A stretch of DNA of 64,000 nucleotides, taken from Desulfovibrio sp. (GTDB lineage Bacteria > Desulfobacterota > Desulfovibrionia > Desulfovibrionales > Desulfovibrionaceae). Within the stretch, counting starts at the first letter, position 1. Every line of letters starts with the position of its first letter. A model generated the notes under the pieces. The model ran no database searches, was not told the origin of the DNA, and worked only from the letters and a program-made list of their open reading frames with translations. This document shows positions 56,126-63,974 of this stretch, piece by piece. The translations under genes and the position numbers were made by a program. The stretch is from NCBI GenBank assembly GCA_022839785.1, contig JALHJW010000002.1, forward strand, positions 186,001-250,000, given 5' to 3'.

Positions 56126-57023
56126 GATCGTGGTCATCAGCGGCAAGGGCGGCACCGGCAAGACCTCGCTCACCGCGGCCTTCGCCCATCTCGCCAAGAA
56201 CAAGATTCTCTGCGACCTGGACGTGGACGCGCCGGACCTGCACATCCTGCTCGCCCCGCGCCATCTTAGGAGCGAGGCCTTCGTCTCCGGCCACGAGGCG
56301 CGCATCGACCCGGCCCGCTGCACCCGCTGCGGCATCTGCGCCTCGGTCTGTCGTTTCGGCGCCATCACCTCCCGGGGCGGCGTCTTCACCGTGGACCCGG
56401 TACGCTGCGAAGGCTGCAAGGTCTGCGTGGCCTGGTGCCCGGAAAAGGCCGTGGCCTTCCCGGCCAAGACCTGCGGCGAGTGGCACGTCAGCGCCACCCG
56501 TTTCGGCACCCTGATCCACGCCCGCCTCTCTCCCGGCGAGGAGAACTCCGGCCGCCTAGTCGCCCTGCTGCGCCGCGAGGCGCGCAGCCAGGCCACCTCG
56601 CAGAACAAGGAGATGATCCTCTGCGACGGCTCGCCCGGCATCGGCTGCCCGGTCATCAGCTCCCTCACAGGGGCCAGTCTGGCCGTGGCCGTCACCGAGC
56701 CCACGCCCTCGGGCGTGCACGACTTCGTGCGCGTGGCCGAACTCTGCGCCCATTTCCGCCTGCCCATGGCCGTGATCGTCAACAAGCACGACCTGAACCC
56801 CGACCAGACGAAATCCATCGAGGACTACTGCCGGGACAAGGGACACACCCTGGCGGGCCACATCCCCTTCCATCCCGACGTGACCACGGCCATGCTCGAC
56901 CGCAAGGCCGTCACCGAAACCCCGTCTCCCCTGGGGCGGACCATCCGCGCCATCTGGAAGAACGTCGAGCGCGCCGCGGGCCTCGCGGCCGCGCCTTCGC
57001 CCAACGAACTGCAAGGAGCCTGA
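56118..57023 (+). CDS. MinD/ParA-like ATPase with inserted 2[4Fe-4S] ferredoxin (second)
   Basis: The 301-residue paralogue of the preceding gene carries SGKGGTGKTSLTAAF, CDLDVDAPDLHILL, ferredoxin motifs CTRCGICASVCRF and CEGCKVCVAWCPE, and CDGSPGIGCPVI. Its start overlaps the previous stop by 8 bases, so the two are probably made in equal amounts and may form a heterodimer. Role: ATP-driven assembly or positioning of the ORP complex, inferred from the D. vulgaris cluster. Confidence 0.9.
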   Translation: MREIVVISGKGGTGKTSLTAAFAHLAKNKILCDLDVDAPDLHILLAPRHLRSEAFVSGHEARIDPARCTRCGICASVCRFGAITSRGGVFTVDPVRCEGCKVCVAWCPEKAVAFPAKTCGEWHVSATRFGTLIHARLSPGEENSGRLVALLRREARSQATSQNKEMILCDGSPGIGCPVISSLTGASLAVAVTEPTPSGVHDFVRVAELCAHFRLPMAVIVNKHDLNPDQTKSIEDYCRDKGHTLAGHIPFHPDVTTAMLDRKAVTETPSPLGRTIRAIWKNVERAAGLAAAPSPNELQGA

Positions 57024-57025
57024 TC

Positions 57026-57403
57026 ATGGACATGCGCATCGCCATTCCCTCGGAGCAGCCCGGCGGCCTGTTCGCGGCCATCGGACAGCATTTCGGCCAC
57101 TGCGACCTCTACACCCTGGTGGACATCAGCGGCGGCGAGGTGACCCAGGTCACCACCCTGCCGAACGTTCCCCACCAGCAGGGCGGCTGCATGGCGCCGG
57201 TCAACCACCTGGCGCAGAACGGCGTCACCACGCTCATCGCGGGCGGCATGGGCATGCGCCCGCTCATGGGCTTCAACCAGGTGGGCATCGAGGTCTACCA
57301 CGGCGCGGCCGCGCCGTCCGTCTCCCGGGCCGTGGAGGCCCTGCTCGCCGGGGAGCTGAAACGCTTCACGCCCGAGGTCACCTGCGGCGGGGGGCACGGC
57401 TAG
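57026..57403 (+). CDS. NifX/ORP-like iron-molybdenum cofactor domain protein
   Basis: The 125-residue protein has the fold of dinitrogenase FeMo-cofactor proteins: MRIAIPSEQPGGLFAAIGQH near the N-terminus, HQQGGCMAPVNHLAQNGV and LIAGGMGMRPLMGFNQVGI, then a His/Gly-rich CGGGHG end. ORP of Desulfovibrio is a member that binds a Mo-Cu-S cluster. Start ATG 57026 lies 2 bases past the previous stop with AAGGAG upstream. It is the second ORP-type protein of this operon. Confidence 0.85.
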   Translation: MDMRIAIPSEQPGGLFAAIGQHFGHCDLYTLVDISGGEVTQVTTLPNVPHQQGGCMAPVNHLAQNGVTTLIAGGMGMRPLMGFNQVGIEVYHGAAAPSVSRAVEALLAGELKRFTPEVTCGGGHG

Positions 57404-57405
57404 AC

Positions 57406-57774
57406 ATGGCCCGCTTCGCCCTCGTCGCCAGCCCGCGCCCCCTGGACCTGGAGCCGTTCTTGTCGGCCCTGCGTAGCGAGGGGTTCGACGTCGCCAGCGC
57501 GGCCACGGGCAAGGCGGCCCTGGCCCTGGCCGCAACCCGGCGTCCGGACATCCTCGTCGCGGACCAGGGGCTGCCCGACGCGGCCCCGCTCGATCTGGCC
57601 GCGCAGTCCCTGCGTGTGGACGCCTTCATCAACACCGCCGTGGTCAGTGCGCTCGACGCCGGGGAGTTTCACGAAAAAAGCGAAGGGCTGGGCGTGCTGG
57701 CCCAGCTGCCGCCCCTGCCCGGCCCGGACGACGCGCGCCGCCTGGCCGCGCTGCTGCGGGGCCTGAACGCCTGA
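57406..57774 (+). CDS. Atypical receiver-domain-like protein
   Basis: The 122-residue protein follows the ORP-like gene by 2 bases and ends the operon. Its pattern resembles a receiver: LEPFLSALRSEGFDVASAATG, then PDILVADQGLPD, where the aspartate of VAD could be phosphorylated. The paired N-terminal acidic residues and the conserved lysine near the end are not evident, so normal phosphotransfer is doubtful. A scaffold role is possible. Confidence 0.6.
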   Translation: MARFALVASPRPLDLEPFLSALRSEGFDVASAATGKAALALAATRRPDILVADQGLPDAAPLDLAAQSLRVDAFINTAVVSALDAGEFHEKSEGLGVLAQLPPLPGPDDARRLAALLRGLNA

Positions 57775-57811
57775 GCCGCGCCCGGCGCGCCGGACGCGGC
57801 ATCGGAATCTG

Positions 57812-57847
57812 CCAGCGCCTCCCGTCCGCATGGGCGGGAGGCGCTGG
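57812..57847. terminator. Bidirectional terminator between ORP operon and usp gene
   Basis: A perfect 13-bp stem (CCAGCGCCTCCCG/CGGGAGGCGCTGG) with a 10-base loop lies between converging genes and would stop both. Confidence 0.75.
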
Positions 57848-57851
57848 GTCG

Positions 57852-58727
57852 TCAGGCCGTGACGAATTCCCGGTTCAGGCTCAGAGTCGGACAGCAGGCG
57901 TTGCGAGCCACGTAGGTCAGCACCGAACCGGGGTCGGGGTGCTGCGGGTCGGCCTCCTGCCTGCGGTGGGCGAGTATGATGAGATCGGCCCCGCGCGCGC
58001 GGGCATGGTCCACGATGGTCCTGCCCGGCTGCCCCACGGCCACGTCGAAACTGGCCACAGGACCTTTTATCTTGTCCGCGCCGTAGTGCGCGGCCAGACT
58101 GCGCCGGATCTCCTCTAGGGCCTCGGGCGGCAACGGCCTGTCGCCCTCCACCACGTGCAGCACGTCCAGCTCCGCGCCCAGGCCCCGTGCCAGCAGGCCC
58201 GCGTAGCGGATGGCGTGGTCGGACTCGCGCGAGAAATCCGTGGCCGCCAGGATGCGGCTGAACCGCGCCCCGGGTCGCGCCGGGCCGCCCGTCACCAGGA
58301 GCACGGGGCAGCGGGCGTTCTGCGCCAGACGGGCGACGCATTCCGTCTGCCCGGCCCGGCCCGGCCGCGTCGCCTCGGGGGAATCGGGGTCCCAGCCCGC
58401 CACGATGAGGTCCGCGCCTATGCGCCAGGCGAAACGCTGCGCCTCCACGTCGGTGAAGCCGCAGGTGGTCTCCACGGCGCACCGCTCCCCGCCTCCCGAG
58501 GCGGCCGCCAGCCGCGCCCGGAAGTAGGCGTCCACCGCCGCCTTGCGCGCCTCGGCCTCCTGCGGGGGCGGGGTGTCGAAGAGCGCGTCCCAGCAGTGCT
58601 CGGCCGCGTGCAGCACGCACAGCACGTAGAGCCGCGCGTCGCTGCCCGCGGTCAAGGCCACGGCCGTGTCCGCGGCTTGGCCGCACATGCCCGAGGGCGT
58701 GACCAGAAGCAGTATCTTGCTGAACAT
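57852..58727 (-). CDS. Tandem universal stress protein
   Basis: The 291-residue cytoplasmic protein has two UspA folds (about 1-145 and 150-291). The second has ILAATDFSRESDHAIRYAGL and GADLIILAHRRQ; the ATP-loop motif G-x2-G-x9-G-S/T is not clean in either copy, so nucleotide binding is uncertain. ATG 58727 follows GAGGGAGG. It is the last gene of an operon with the PocR-domain and NifX-like genes. Confidence 0.85.
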   Translation of the reverse strand: MFSKILLLVTPSGMCGQAADTAVALTAGSDARLYVLCVLHAAEHCWDALFDTPPPQEAEARKAAVDAYFRARLAAASGGGERCAVETTCGFTDVEAQRFAWRIGADLIVAGWDPDSPEATRPGRAGQTECVARLAQNARCPVLLVTGGPARPGARFSRILAATDFSRESDHAIRYAGLLARGLGAELDVLHVVEGDRPLPPEALEEIRRSLAAHYGADKIKGPVASFDVAVGQPGRTIVDHARARGADLIILAHRRQEADPQHPDPGSVLTYVARNACCPTLSLNREFVTA

Positions 58728-58768
58728 GGGCGCCTCCCTCTGCTCAAGGCGCTTGGGCCGCGGCGGGG

Positions 58769-59263
58769 TCAGACGCCCGCCACCAGCCTGTGGACTTCGC
58801 CGCGCAGGAAGCCTATCGCCTGGGTCAGGGCCTCGTCGCTCATCTCCCGGCAGGCGGCCGCCAGTTCCGAGATCTCGCCGCCGCTGAGCCCCGAGGCCTT
58901 GCCCACGGCGAAGGCGTCCACCGCCGCGCCGCACGCAAGACAGCCGCAGCCGCCCACCACGCCCTGAAACTCCTCGCCGGAGAAGACCGGCACGCAGAAC
59001 TTGAGGAAGCCCGCGTCGCATTCGCCCGTGACAGGCTCCCTGGTATGCCGCGCCTGACGCATAAAATGGCTGTTGGCCACGGCGCAGATGGCCGAGGCCG
59101 AGGCCGGGTTGCCCTTCAGGGCCTTGCACAGGGGGTTGCTCCAGGCCACGAAGCCGGTGACGCGCGCGCCCGCGGCGTCGAACGCCGCGGCGTTGACCCC
59201 GAACCGGGCGTGCAGTTCCTGTTCGAGTTCCCGCACCTCTTCCGCAAGACGTGTCCGCATCAT
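58769..59263 (-). CDS. PocR-type sensory domain protein
   Basis: The 164-residue protein consists almost only of a PocR-like domain with conserved cysteines and aromatic positions: GFVAWSNPLCKALK, SASAICAVANSHFMRQARHT, GECDAGFLKFCVPVF, GGCGCLACGAAVDAF. PocR domains bind small hydrocarbon-derived ligands or, in related proteins, metal clusters; no output domain is attached. Either of two adjacent ATGs (59263, 59260) may start it. It sits between NifX-like and Usp genes with gaps of 41 and 49 bases. Confidence 0.75.
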   Translation of the reverse strand: MMRTRLAEEVRELEQELHARFGVNAAAFDAAGARVTGFVAWSNPLCKALKGNPASASAICAVANSHFMRQARHTREPVTGECDAGFLKFCVPVFSGEEFQGVVGGCGCLACGAAVDAFAVGKASGLSGGEISELAAACREMSDEALTQAIGFLRGEVHRLVAGV

Positions 59264-59312
59264 GCCCGCATCTCGTCCTCTCCCGCCTTTGCGGCGGGTG
59301 CTCAATCCGCAC

Positions 59313-59744
59313 TCAGGCGCAGGCCCGGGCCGAACGCCCCGGCGCGCCGTCCCTCGCCGCCCGCTTGCGGCGCGCGCCCGCCCCTTCCGGCCGCTCCAGG
59401 CAGGCCGGTCGTTCGTACCGGCAACCAGGCATGACCAGAGCGGACAGATCGCCCTGCGCGACGCCCTCCAGTACCGCCGGAACCGTGCCGCAAATCCAGG
59501 GCAGGACCTCGATGCCGTTGCTGTGCAGATACTGCAGATGCTGGGCGCTGACGCCGCCGCAGATCAGGATCGTCACGCCCGCTCCGCCGAGCAGGCGGGC
59601 CAGCCCGGCCGGACAGTCCTCGGGCCGCGGCGAAAAGCCGCGCAGATTCCAGCCGCCCGCGCGGACCTCGAAGAGCCTGAGTTCCGTGGCCCCCTCCAGA
59701 AGGGCGGCCAGACGGTCCCGGTAGGTGGCAAGGCATACGAGCAT
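59313..59744 (-). CDS. NifX/NifB-like cofactor-binding domain protein
   Basis: The 143-residue protein begins MLVCLATYRDRLAALLEGAT behind GAGAGG and carries ILICGGVSAQHLQYLHSNGI and PWICGTVPAVLEGV, typical of the dinitrogenase FeMo-cofactor family. The last 35 residues are Arg/Ala-rich and not conserved. Third NifX-type domain in the window. It heads the operon with the PocR and Usp genes. Confidence 0.8.
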   Translation of the reverse strand: MLVCLATYRDRLAALLEGATELRLFEVRAGGWNLRGFSPRPEDCPAGLARLLGGAGVTILICGGVSAQHLQYLHSNGIEVLPWICGTVPAVLEGVAQGDLSALVMPGCRYERPACLERPEGAGARRKRAARDGAPGRSARACA

Positions 59745-59898
59745 CTTGGCCTCTCCCGTGGCGGCCGGTCTGCACGGATGCAGGCCTGCCGCCGCTTCCT
59801 GACCTAGCATGGCCCATGCCAGAAGGAATATCCTTTAATGCCGGAATGTTGCCTGCGGGAGCCGGTTTCGGCGCACTGGGGTGGATGGCGGAAAACAC

Positions 59899-59953
59899 GC
59901 TGCCGGGCGGCCGGGGCGGGCGAATTCTGCGCCCGCCCCGGCCGCCCGGCAGC
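59899..59953 (-). terminator. Very strong terminator after htpX
   Basis: The arms 59899-59922 and 59930-59953 form a perfect 24-bp GC stem with a 7-base loop (AATTCTG). On the minus strand it is followed by GTGTTTTCC. It begins 13 bases after the htpX stop. Confidence 0.9.
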
Positions 59954-59965
59954 GACGAATGCGGT

Positions 59966-60817
59966 TCAGCGTCCGGCCATGGCCCTGAGGCGGGCGATGC
60001 GCTCGGGAATGGGCGGATGGGTGGAGAACCAGCGGCCGAGGTTCGCGCCGCTGAACGGGCTGACGATGAACATGTTCTCGGTGCTCGGGTTGGCGCGCAG
60101 CGGCACCTGGCGGCTGTAGCTGTCCAGCTTGCCCAGGGCCGAGGCCAGGGCCAGGGGCTGTCCGGACATGCGCGCGGCCGTGGCGTCGGCCAGATACTCG
60201 CGCGAGCGCGAGATGGCCATCTGCACGAGCATGGCGGCGAAGGGCGCGATGACGGCCAGGGCGATGGCCGCCAGGGGATTGGAGCCGCCCTCCCTGTCGC
60301 TGCCCCGGCCCATGCCGAAGATGGCGGCCCACTGGATCATGTTGGACAGGGTCATGATCACCGAGGCCAGCACGGCGGCCACGGTCTGGATCAGGATGTC
60401 TCGGTTCTTGACGTGTCCCAGTTCGTGCGCCAGCACACCCCGCAGCTCCTCGGGGGAGAGGGCGCGCAGCAGCCCCTCGGTCACGGCCACGGCGGCGTGT
60501 TCGGGGTCTCGGCCCGTGGCGAAGGCGTTGGGCGCTTCCTGGGGCACGATGTAGAGCCGGGGCTTGGGCAGCCCGGCGTTCCGGCACAGTTCGTCCACCA
60601 TGGCGTGCAGGCCCGGCGCGTCGTGCGGCGCGACCTCGCGCGCCTTGTACATGGCCAGGACGATACGGTCGGAAAACCAGTAGCTGCCCACGTTCATGAG
60701 CAGGGCCAGGATGAAGGCGACGTACAGGCCGCCGCGCCCGCCCATGGCCTGGCCGATGAGCAGGATCATGGCGGTCAGCACGCCGAGCAGAAGCGCGGTC
60801 TTGAGCTGGCTGGTCAT
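59966..60817 (-). CDS. htpX: Membrane zinc metalloprotease HtpX
   Basis: The 283-residue inner-membrane protease degrades damaged membrane proteins. It has two N-terminal helices (about 7-24 and 30-48), the zinc motif HELGHVKNRD, two more helices (about 150-170, 182-200), and the third zinc ligand glutamate in SREYLADATAAR. ATG 60817 follows a GGAGAA-type site. Its gene lies 50 bases after hsp20 on the same strand, making a proteostasis unit. Confidence 0.93.
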   Translation of the reverse strand: MTSQLKTALLLGVLTAMILLIGQAMGGRGGLYVAFILALLMNVGSYWFSDRIVLAMYKAREVAPHDAPGLHAMVDELCRNAGLPKPRLYIVPQEAPNAFATGRDPEHAAVAVTEGLLRALSPEELRGVLAHELGHVKNRDILIQTVAAVLASVIMTLSNMIQWAAIFGMGRGSDREGGSNPLAAIALAVIAPFAAMLVQMAISRSREYLADATAARMSGQPLALASALGKLDSYSRQVPLRANPSTENMFIVSPFSGANLGRWFSTHPPIPERIARLRAMAGR

Positions 60818-60867
60818 GTCTCGTGCGTTCTCCTTACGGTCGTTTTCCGCGGGCCGGTCCGGACGGT

Positions 60868-61308
60868 TCAGTCCGCGATGGGTATCTGGCGCGCGGCCGG
60901 CGCCTGCGGCCGTTTGGGCACGGTCACGGTGAGCAGGCCGTCGCGCAGCACGGCGCGCACGGCCGCGGCGTCCAGCCCCTTGGGTAGCACGAACCCCCGG
61001 GCGAAGGGGCCGTAGGAGCGCTCCAGGGTATGGTAGGCCGGCCCGCCGCCCGCGTCCTTGACGAAACGCCGCTCGCCGTAGACCACCAGGTCCCGGCCCG
61101 TGACCTCCAGGACCACCTCGTCCAGCGTCAGGCCGGGCAGCTCGATCTGGATGACCCATTCCGCCTCCGTCTCCAGAACGTCGGCCTGGGGCTGCCAGAC
61201 GTAGGCGCCCTCGCCCCCGCCCATGGGACCGCGCTCGCGCAGCAGGCGGTCCAGACGCTCCCTGTCCTCTTCCGCGAACATCCACAGATTCCGGTTCAGC
61301 TTGCCCAT
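60868..61308 (-). CDS. Small heat-shock protein, Hsp20 family
   Basis: The 146-residue protein carries an alpha-crystallin domain (about 40-130) with ADVLETEAEWVIQIELPGL, VYGERRF, and RSYGPFARGFVLPKGLD, and a C-terminal IPI motif for oligomer assembly (RQIPIAD). It prevents aggregation of unfolded proteins. The first gene of an operon with htpX. Confidence 0.92.
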   Translation of the reverse strand: MGKLNRNLWMFAEEDRERLDRLLRERGPMGGGEGAYVWQPQADVLETEAEWVIQIELPGLTLDEVVLEVTGRDLVVYGERRFVKDAGGGPAYHTLERSYGPFARGFVLPKGLDAAAVRAVLRDGLLTVTVPKRPQAPAARQIPIAD

Positions 61309-61350
61309 GGCTTTCGTCCGTGCCTTCCTTCAGTGTCGAGGATCGACGCA

Positions 61351-61386
61351 GTATGCTCTCATACCCGTTCAGGCCCGCGATCTCAA
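61351..61386 (-). promoter_or_regulatory. Promoter of hsp20-htpX with overlapping dyad
   Basis: On the minus strand TTGAGA (61386-61381) and TATGAG (61363-61358) are 17 bases apart. A dyad GTATG-CTCT-CATAC (61351-61364) overlaps the -10 box. The match is to housekeeping sigma and not to a sigma-32 promoter, so control may be by a repressor at the dyad. No CIRCE element is seen. Confidence 0.5.
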
Positions 61387-61405
61387 CACAATTAGGGCGG
61401 ACCGG

Positions 61406-61423
61406 GCGGCTGTCAACAGCCGC
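61406..61423. promoter_or_regulatory. Inverted repeat in hsp20 / pfk divergent region
   Basis: GCGGCTGT-CA-ACAGCCGC is a perfect 8-bp dyad about 75 bases before the second phosphofructokinase gene. It is a candidate operator; the tiny two-base centre argues against a simple RNA hairpin function. Confidence 0.4.
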
Positions 61424-61499
61424 GCCTTGCCATCGCCACGTGCGGCGGGTAGGACTCCGGGGGAGGAGCGCGCGACCCAAGCGCCCCAAGGAGACGACC

Positions 61500-62816
61500 A
61501 TGCCCCAGGACATGACCTGTCTGCCCCCGCCCGAGCTGCCCCAGGACCTGCAGATTTCGGTGCTCGGACCGGCCAAGATACCTTCGGACCTGCGTTGCGG
61601 CCGGTTCATTCCGGACGACGCGCGCATCTACGTCTACGTCGATCCGTCCCAGGTCCCGGGAGGCGGCCCCAATCCCACCCTGGAGATGGCCGGGCCGCGC
61701 GAGCGCATCTACTTCGACCCCACCAAGACGCGCTGCGCCATCGTCACCTGCGGCGGGCTCTGCCCCGGCATCAACGACGTCATCCGGGCCATCGTCTTGG
61801 AGGCCCACCACAACTACAAGGTCTCCTCGGTCCTGGGCATCCGCTACGGTCTGGAGGGCTTCATCGAGGACTACGGACACACGCCCTTGGAACTCACGCC
61901 CCAGACCGTGGCCAACATCCACGAGTTCGGCGGCACCATCCTCGGCTCCTCGCGCGGCCCCCAGTCCGTGGAGCGCATCGTGGACTTCCTGGAGCGCAGG
62001 AACATCTCCTGCCTCTTCGTCATCGGCGGCGACGGCACCATGCGCGCGGCCTCGCGCATCGTGGAGGAGGTAAACGCGCGCAAGGTCAAGATCGCGGTCA
62101 TCGGCATCCCCAAGACCATCGACAACGACATCAACTTCGTCTCCCAGACCTTCGGCTTCGACACCGCCGTGGGCAAGGCCACGGGGGCCATCCGCTGCGC
62201 GCACGTGGAGGCCCTGGGCGCGCCCTTCGGCATCGGCCTGGTCAAAGTCATGGGCCGGGAGTCCGGCTTCATCGCGGCCCAGAGCGCCCTGGCTCTGCGC
62301 GACGTGGATTTCGTACTCGTGCCCGAGGACCCCTTCGAGATCCACGGCGAGCGCGGCTTTCTCGCCGCGCTCACGCGGCGTCTCAGACGGCGCGGCCACG
62401 CCGTGGTCGTGGTGGCCGAAGGCGCGGGCCAGAAGCACCTGCAGGCCACCGGCGAGAAGGACCCCTCGGGCAACGTGCGCCTGGGCGACATCGCCGGGCT
62501 GCTCATGGCCGAGATCGCGGCGCACATGAAGAACGAGGGCATCGACCACACCCTCAAGTACATCGACCCCAGCTACATGGTGCGCTCGGTCCCGGCCAAC
62601 TCCAACGACTGCATCTACTGCGGCTTCCTGGGCCAGAACGCGGTGCACGCGGCCATGGCGGGCAAGACGGCCATGGTCGTCTCCAAGTGGAACGGCTACT
62701 ACGTGCACATGCCGCTCACCCTGGTCACGCAGGGCCGCAAGAAGATCGACGTCTGCTCCAACTACTGGCGCAGCGTGCTTGAAAGCACGGGCCAGCACGT
62801 CTATTTTGGCGGTTGA
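61500..62816 (+). CDS. 6-phosphofructokinase, PKTIDND-type (second copy)
   Basis: The 438-residue paralogue of 28411-29742 shares CGGLCPGINDVIRAIV, SSRGPQ, FVIGGDGTMRAA, PKTIDND and the closing VLESTGQ. It has its own N-terminus of about 60 residues. As with the other copy, the G after GGD suggests ATP use with the PPi-type lysine retained. Two such genes may serve different conditions, or one may have diverged in regulation. ATG 61500 follows AAGGAG at 6 bases. Confidence 0.88.
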   Translation: MPQDMTCLPPPELPQDLQISVLGPAKIPSDLRCGRFIPDDARIYVYVDPSQVPGGGPNPTLEMAGPRERIYFDPTKTRCAIVTCGGLCPGINDVIRAIVLEAHHNYKVSSVLGIRYGLEGFIEDYGHTPLELTPQTVANIHEFGGTILGSSRGPQSVERIVDFLERRNISCLFVIGGDGTMRAASRIVEEVNARKVKIAVIGIPKTIDNDINFVSQTFGFDTAVGKATGAIRCAHVEALGAPFGIGLVKVMGRESGFIAAQSALALRDVDFVLVPEDPFEIHGERGFLAALTRRLRRRGHAVVVVAEGAGQKHLQATGEKDPSGNVRLGDIAGLLMAEIAAHMKNEGIDHTLKYIDPSYMVRSVPANSNDCIYCGFLGQNAVHAAMAGKTAMVVSKWNGYYVHMPLTLVTQGRKKIDVCSNYWRSVLESTGQHVYFGG

Positions 62817-62823
62817 CGACGCC

Positions 62824-62849
62824 CCGGGCCGCCCTGCCGGGCGGCCCGG
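62824..62849 (+). terminator. GC-rich hairpin between pfk and cobT
   Basis: CCGGGCCGCCC-TGCC-GGGCGGCCCGG is a perfect 11-bp stem just beyond the phosphofructokinase stop. Only CTTCCCCC follows, so it may be a leaky terminator or an mRNA-processing hairpin between cotranscribed genes. Confidence 0.55.
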
Positions 62850-62878
62850 CTTCCCCCACATCCCGATCCGGAGGAACA

Positions 62879-63943
62879 ATGCACCCGCGACTTGAAGCGG
62901 CCATCGCCGCCGTCCGCCCGGCGGACGACTCCCTGCGCGCCCCAGGCCAGGCGCATCTGGACAATCTGACCAAACCCCGCGGCAGTCTGGGCCGCCTGGA
63001 GGAGATCGCGCTCGACATGTACATGGTCCGGGGCGAGGCCCCGCGCGCCGATCCCATGCGCATCTACACCATCGCCGGGGACCACGGCGTGGTGGCCGAG
63101 GGCGTCTCGCTCTTCCCCCAGGAGGTCACGCGCCAGATGGTGCTGAACTTCCTGCGCGGCGGCGCGGGCATCAACGCCCTGTGCACGGCCACGGGCATCC
63201 AGCTCAAGGTGGTGGACGCGGGCTCCTGCGGCGGGGGCTATCCCGAGCATCCGGACCTCATCCAGCGAAAGGTCGCGCCCGGCACGGCCAACTTCGCCCA
63301 CGGCCCGGCCATGAGCGAGGAACAGTGCCTGGCCGCCCTGCATCTGGGGCTGGACCTGGCCGAGGACTGCGCCCGGGACGGCATCCGCGCCGTGGGCACG
63401 GGCGACATGGGCATCGGCAACACCACGCCCTCCACGGCCCTGTACTGCGCCTTCCTGGGCTTCTCGCCGGCGCAGGTCACGGGTCCGGGCACGGGGTTGG
63501 ACGCCGCGGCCATGGCGCGCAAGGCCGAGGTCATCGGCCGCGCCCTCGACGTCAACCGCACGGCCCTGGACAAGGGGCCGCTGGCCGTCCTGGCGGCGCT
63601 GGGGGGCTACGAGATCGCGGCCCTGGCGGGCCTCATCCTCGGCTGCGCGGGCAAGGGCATCACCGTGGCCGTGGACGGCTTCATCTCCACAGCGGCCTAC
63701 GTGGCGGCGCGCGCGCTCTGCCCCACCGTGTCCGCGCACTGCCTGCTCTCCCACGCCTCGGCCGAGCCAGGCCACAGGAATATCTGCGAAGCGCTCGGGG
63801 AGCGCCCCCTCTTCGACCTGGGCATGCGCCTGGGCGAAGGCACGGGCGCGGCCATCGCCCTGCACGTGGTCCGGTGCGCCTGCGCCATGTGGAACGACAT
63901 GGCCAGCTTCGCGGACGCGGGCGTGAGCCCGGGCACGGCCTGA
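62879..63943 (+). CDS. cobT: Nicotinate-nucleotide:dimethylbenzimidazole phosphoribosyltransferase
   Basis: The 354-residue enzyme activates the lower ligand of cobalamin as alpha-ribazole phosphate. Family signatures are LTKPRGSLGRLEEIA, YTIAGDHGVVAEGVS, GTGDMGIGNTTPSTA, and the C-terminal LGEGTGAAIA (with catalytic glutamate). ATG 62879 follows GGAGG. The B12-requiring nrdJ lies elsewhere in the window, so the cell uses cobalamin. No cobalamin riboswitch is seen upstream. Confidence 0.95.
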   Translation: MHPRLEAAIAAVRPADDSLRAPGQAHLDNLTKPRGSLGRLEEIALDMYMVRGEAPRADPMRIYTIAGDHGVVAEGVSLFPQEVTRQMVLNFLRGGAGINALCTATGIQLKVVDAGSCGGGYPEHPDLIQRKVAPGTANFAHGPAMSEEQCLAALHLGLDLAEDCARDGIRAVGTGDMGIGNTTPSTALYCAFLGFSPAQVTGPGTGLDAAAMARKAEVIGRALDVNRTALDKGPLAVLAALGGYEIAALAGLILGCAGKGITVAVDGFISTAAYVAARALCPTVSAHCLLSHASAEPGHRNICEALGERPLFDLGMRLGEGTGAAIALHVVRCACAMWNDMASFADAGVSPGTA

Positions 63944-63974
63944 GGGACTGCGGCCCCCTGACGCGACGGGGCTG

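Noticed and set aside
61309..61350. CIRCE or sigma-32 control of hsp20
   Set aside because: No TTAGCACTC-type inverted repeat and no CTTGAAA/CCCCAT pair could be found; a housekeeping-type promoter fits better.
62817..62878. Cobalamin riboswitch upstream of cobT
   Set aside because: The 62-base gap is too short for a riboswitch and consists mostly of a GC-rich hairpin.
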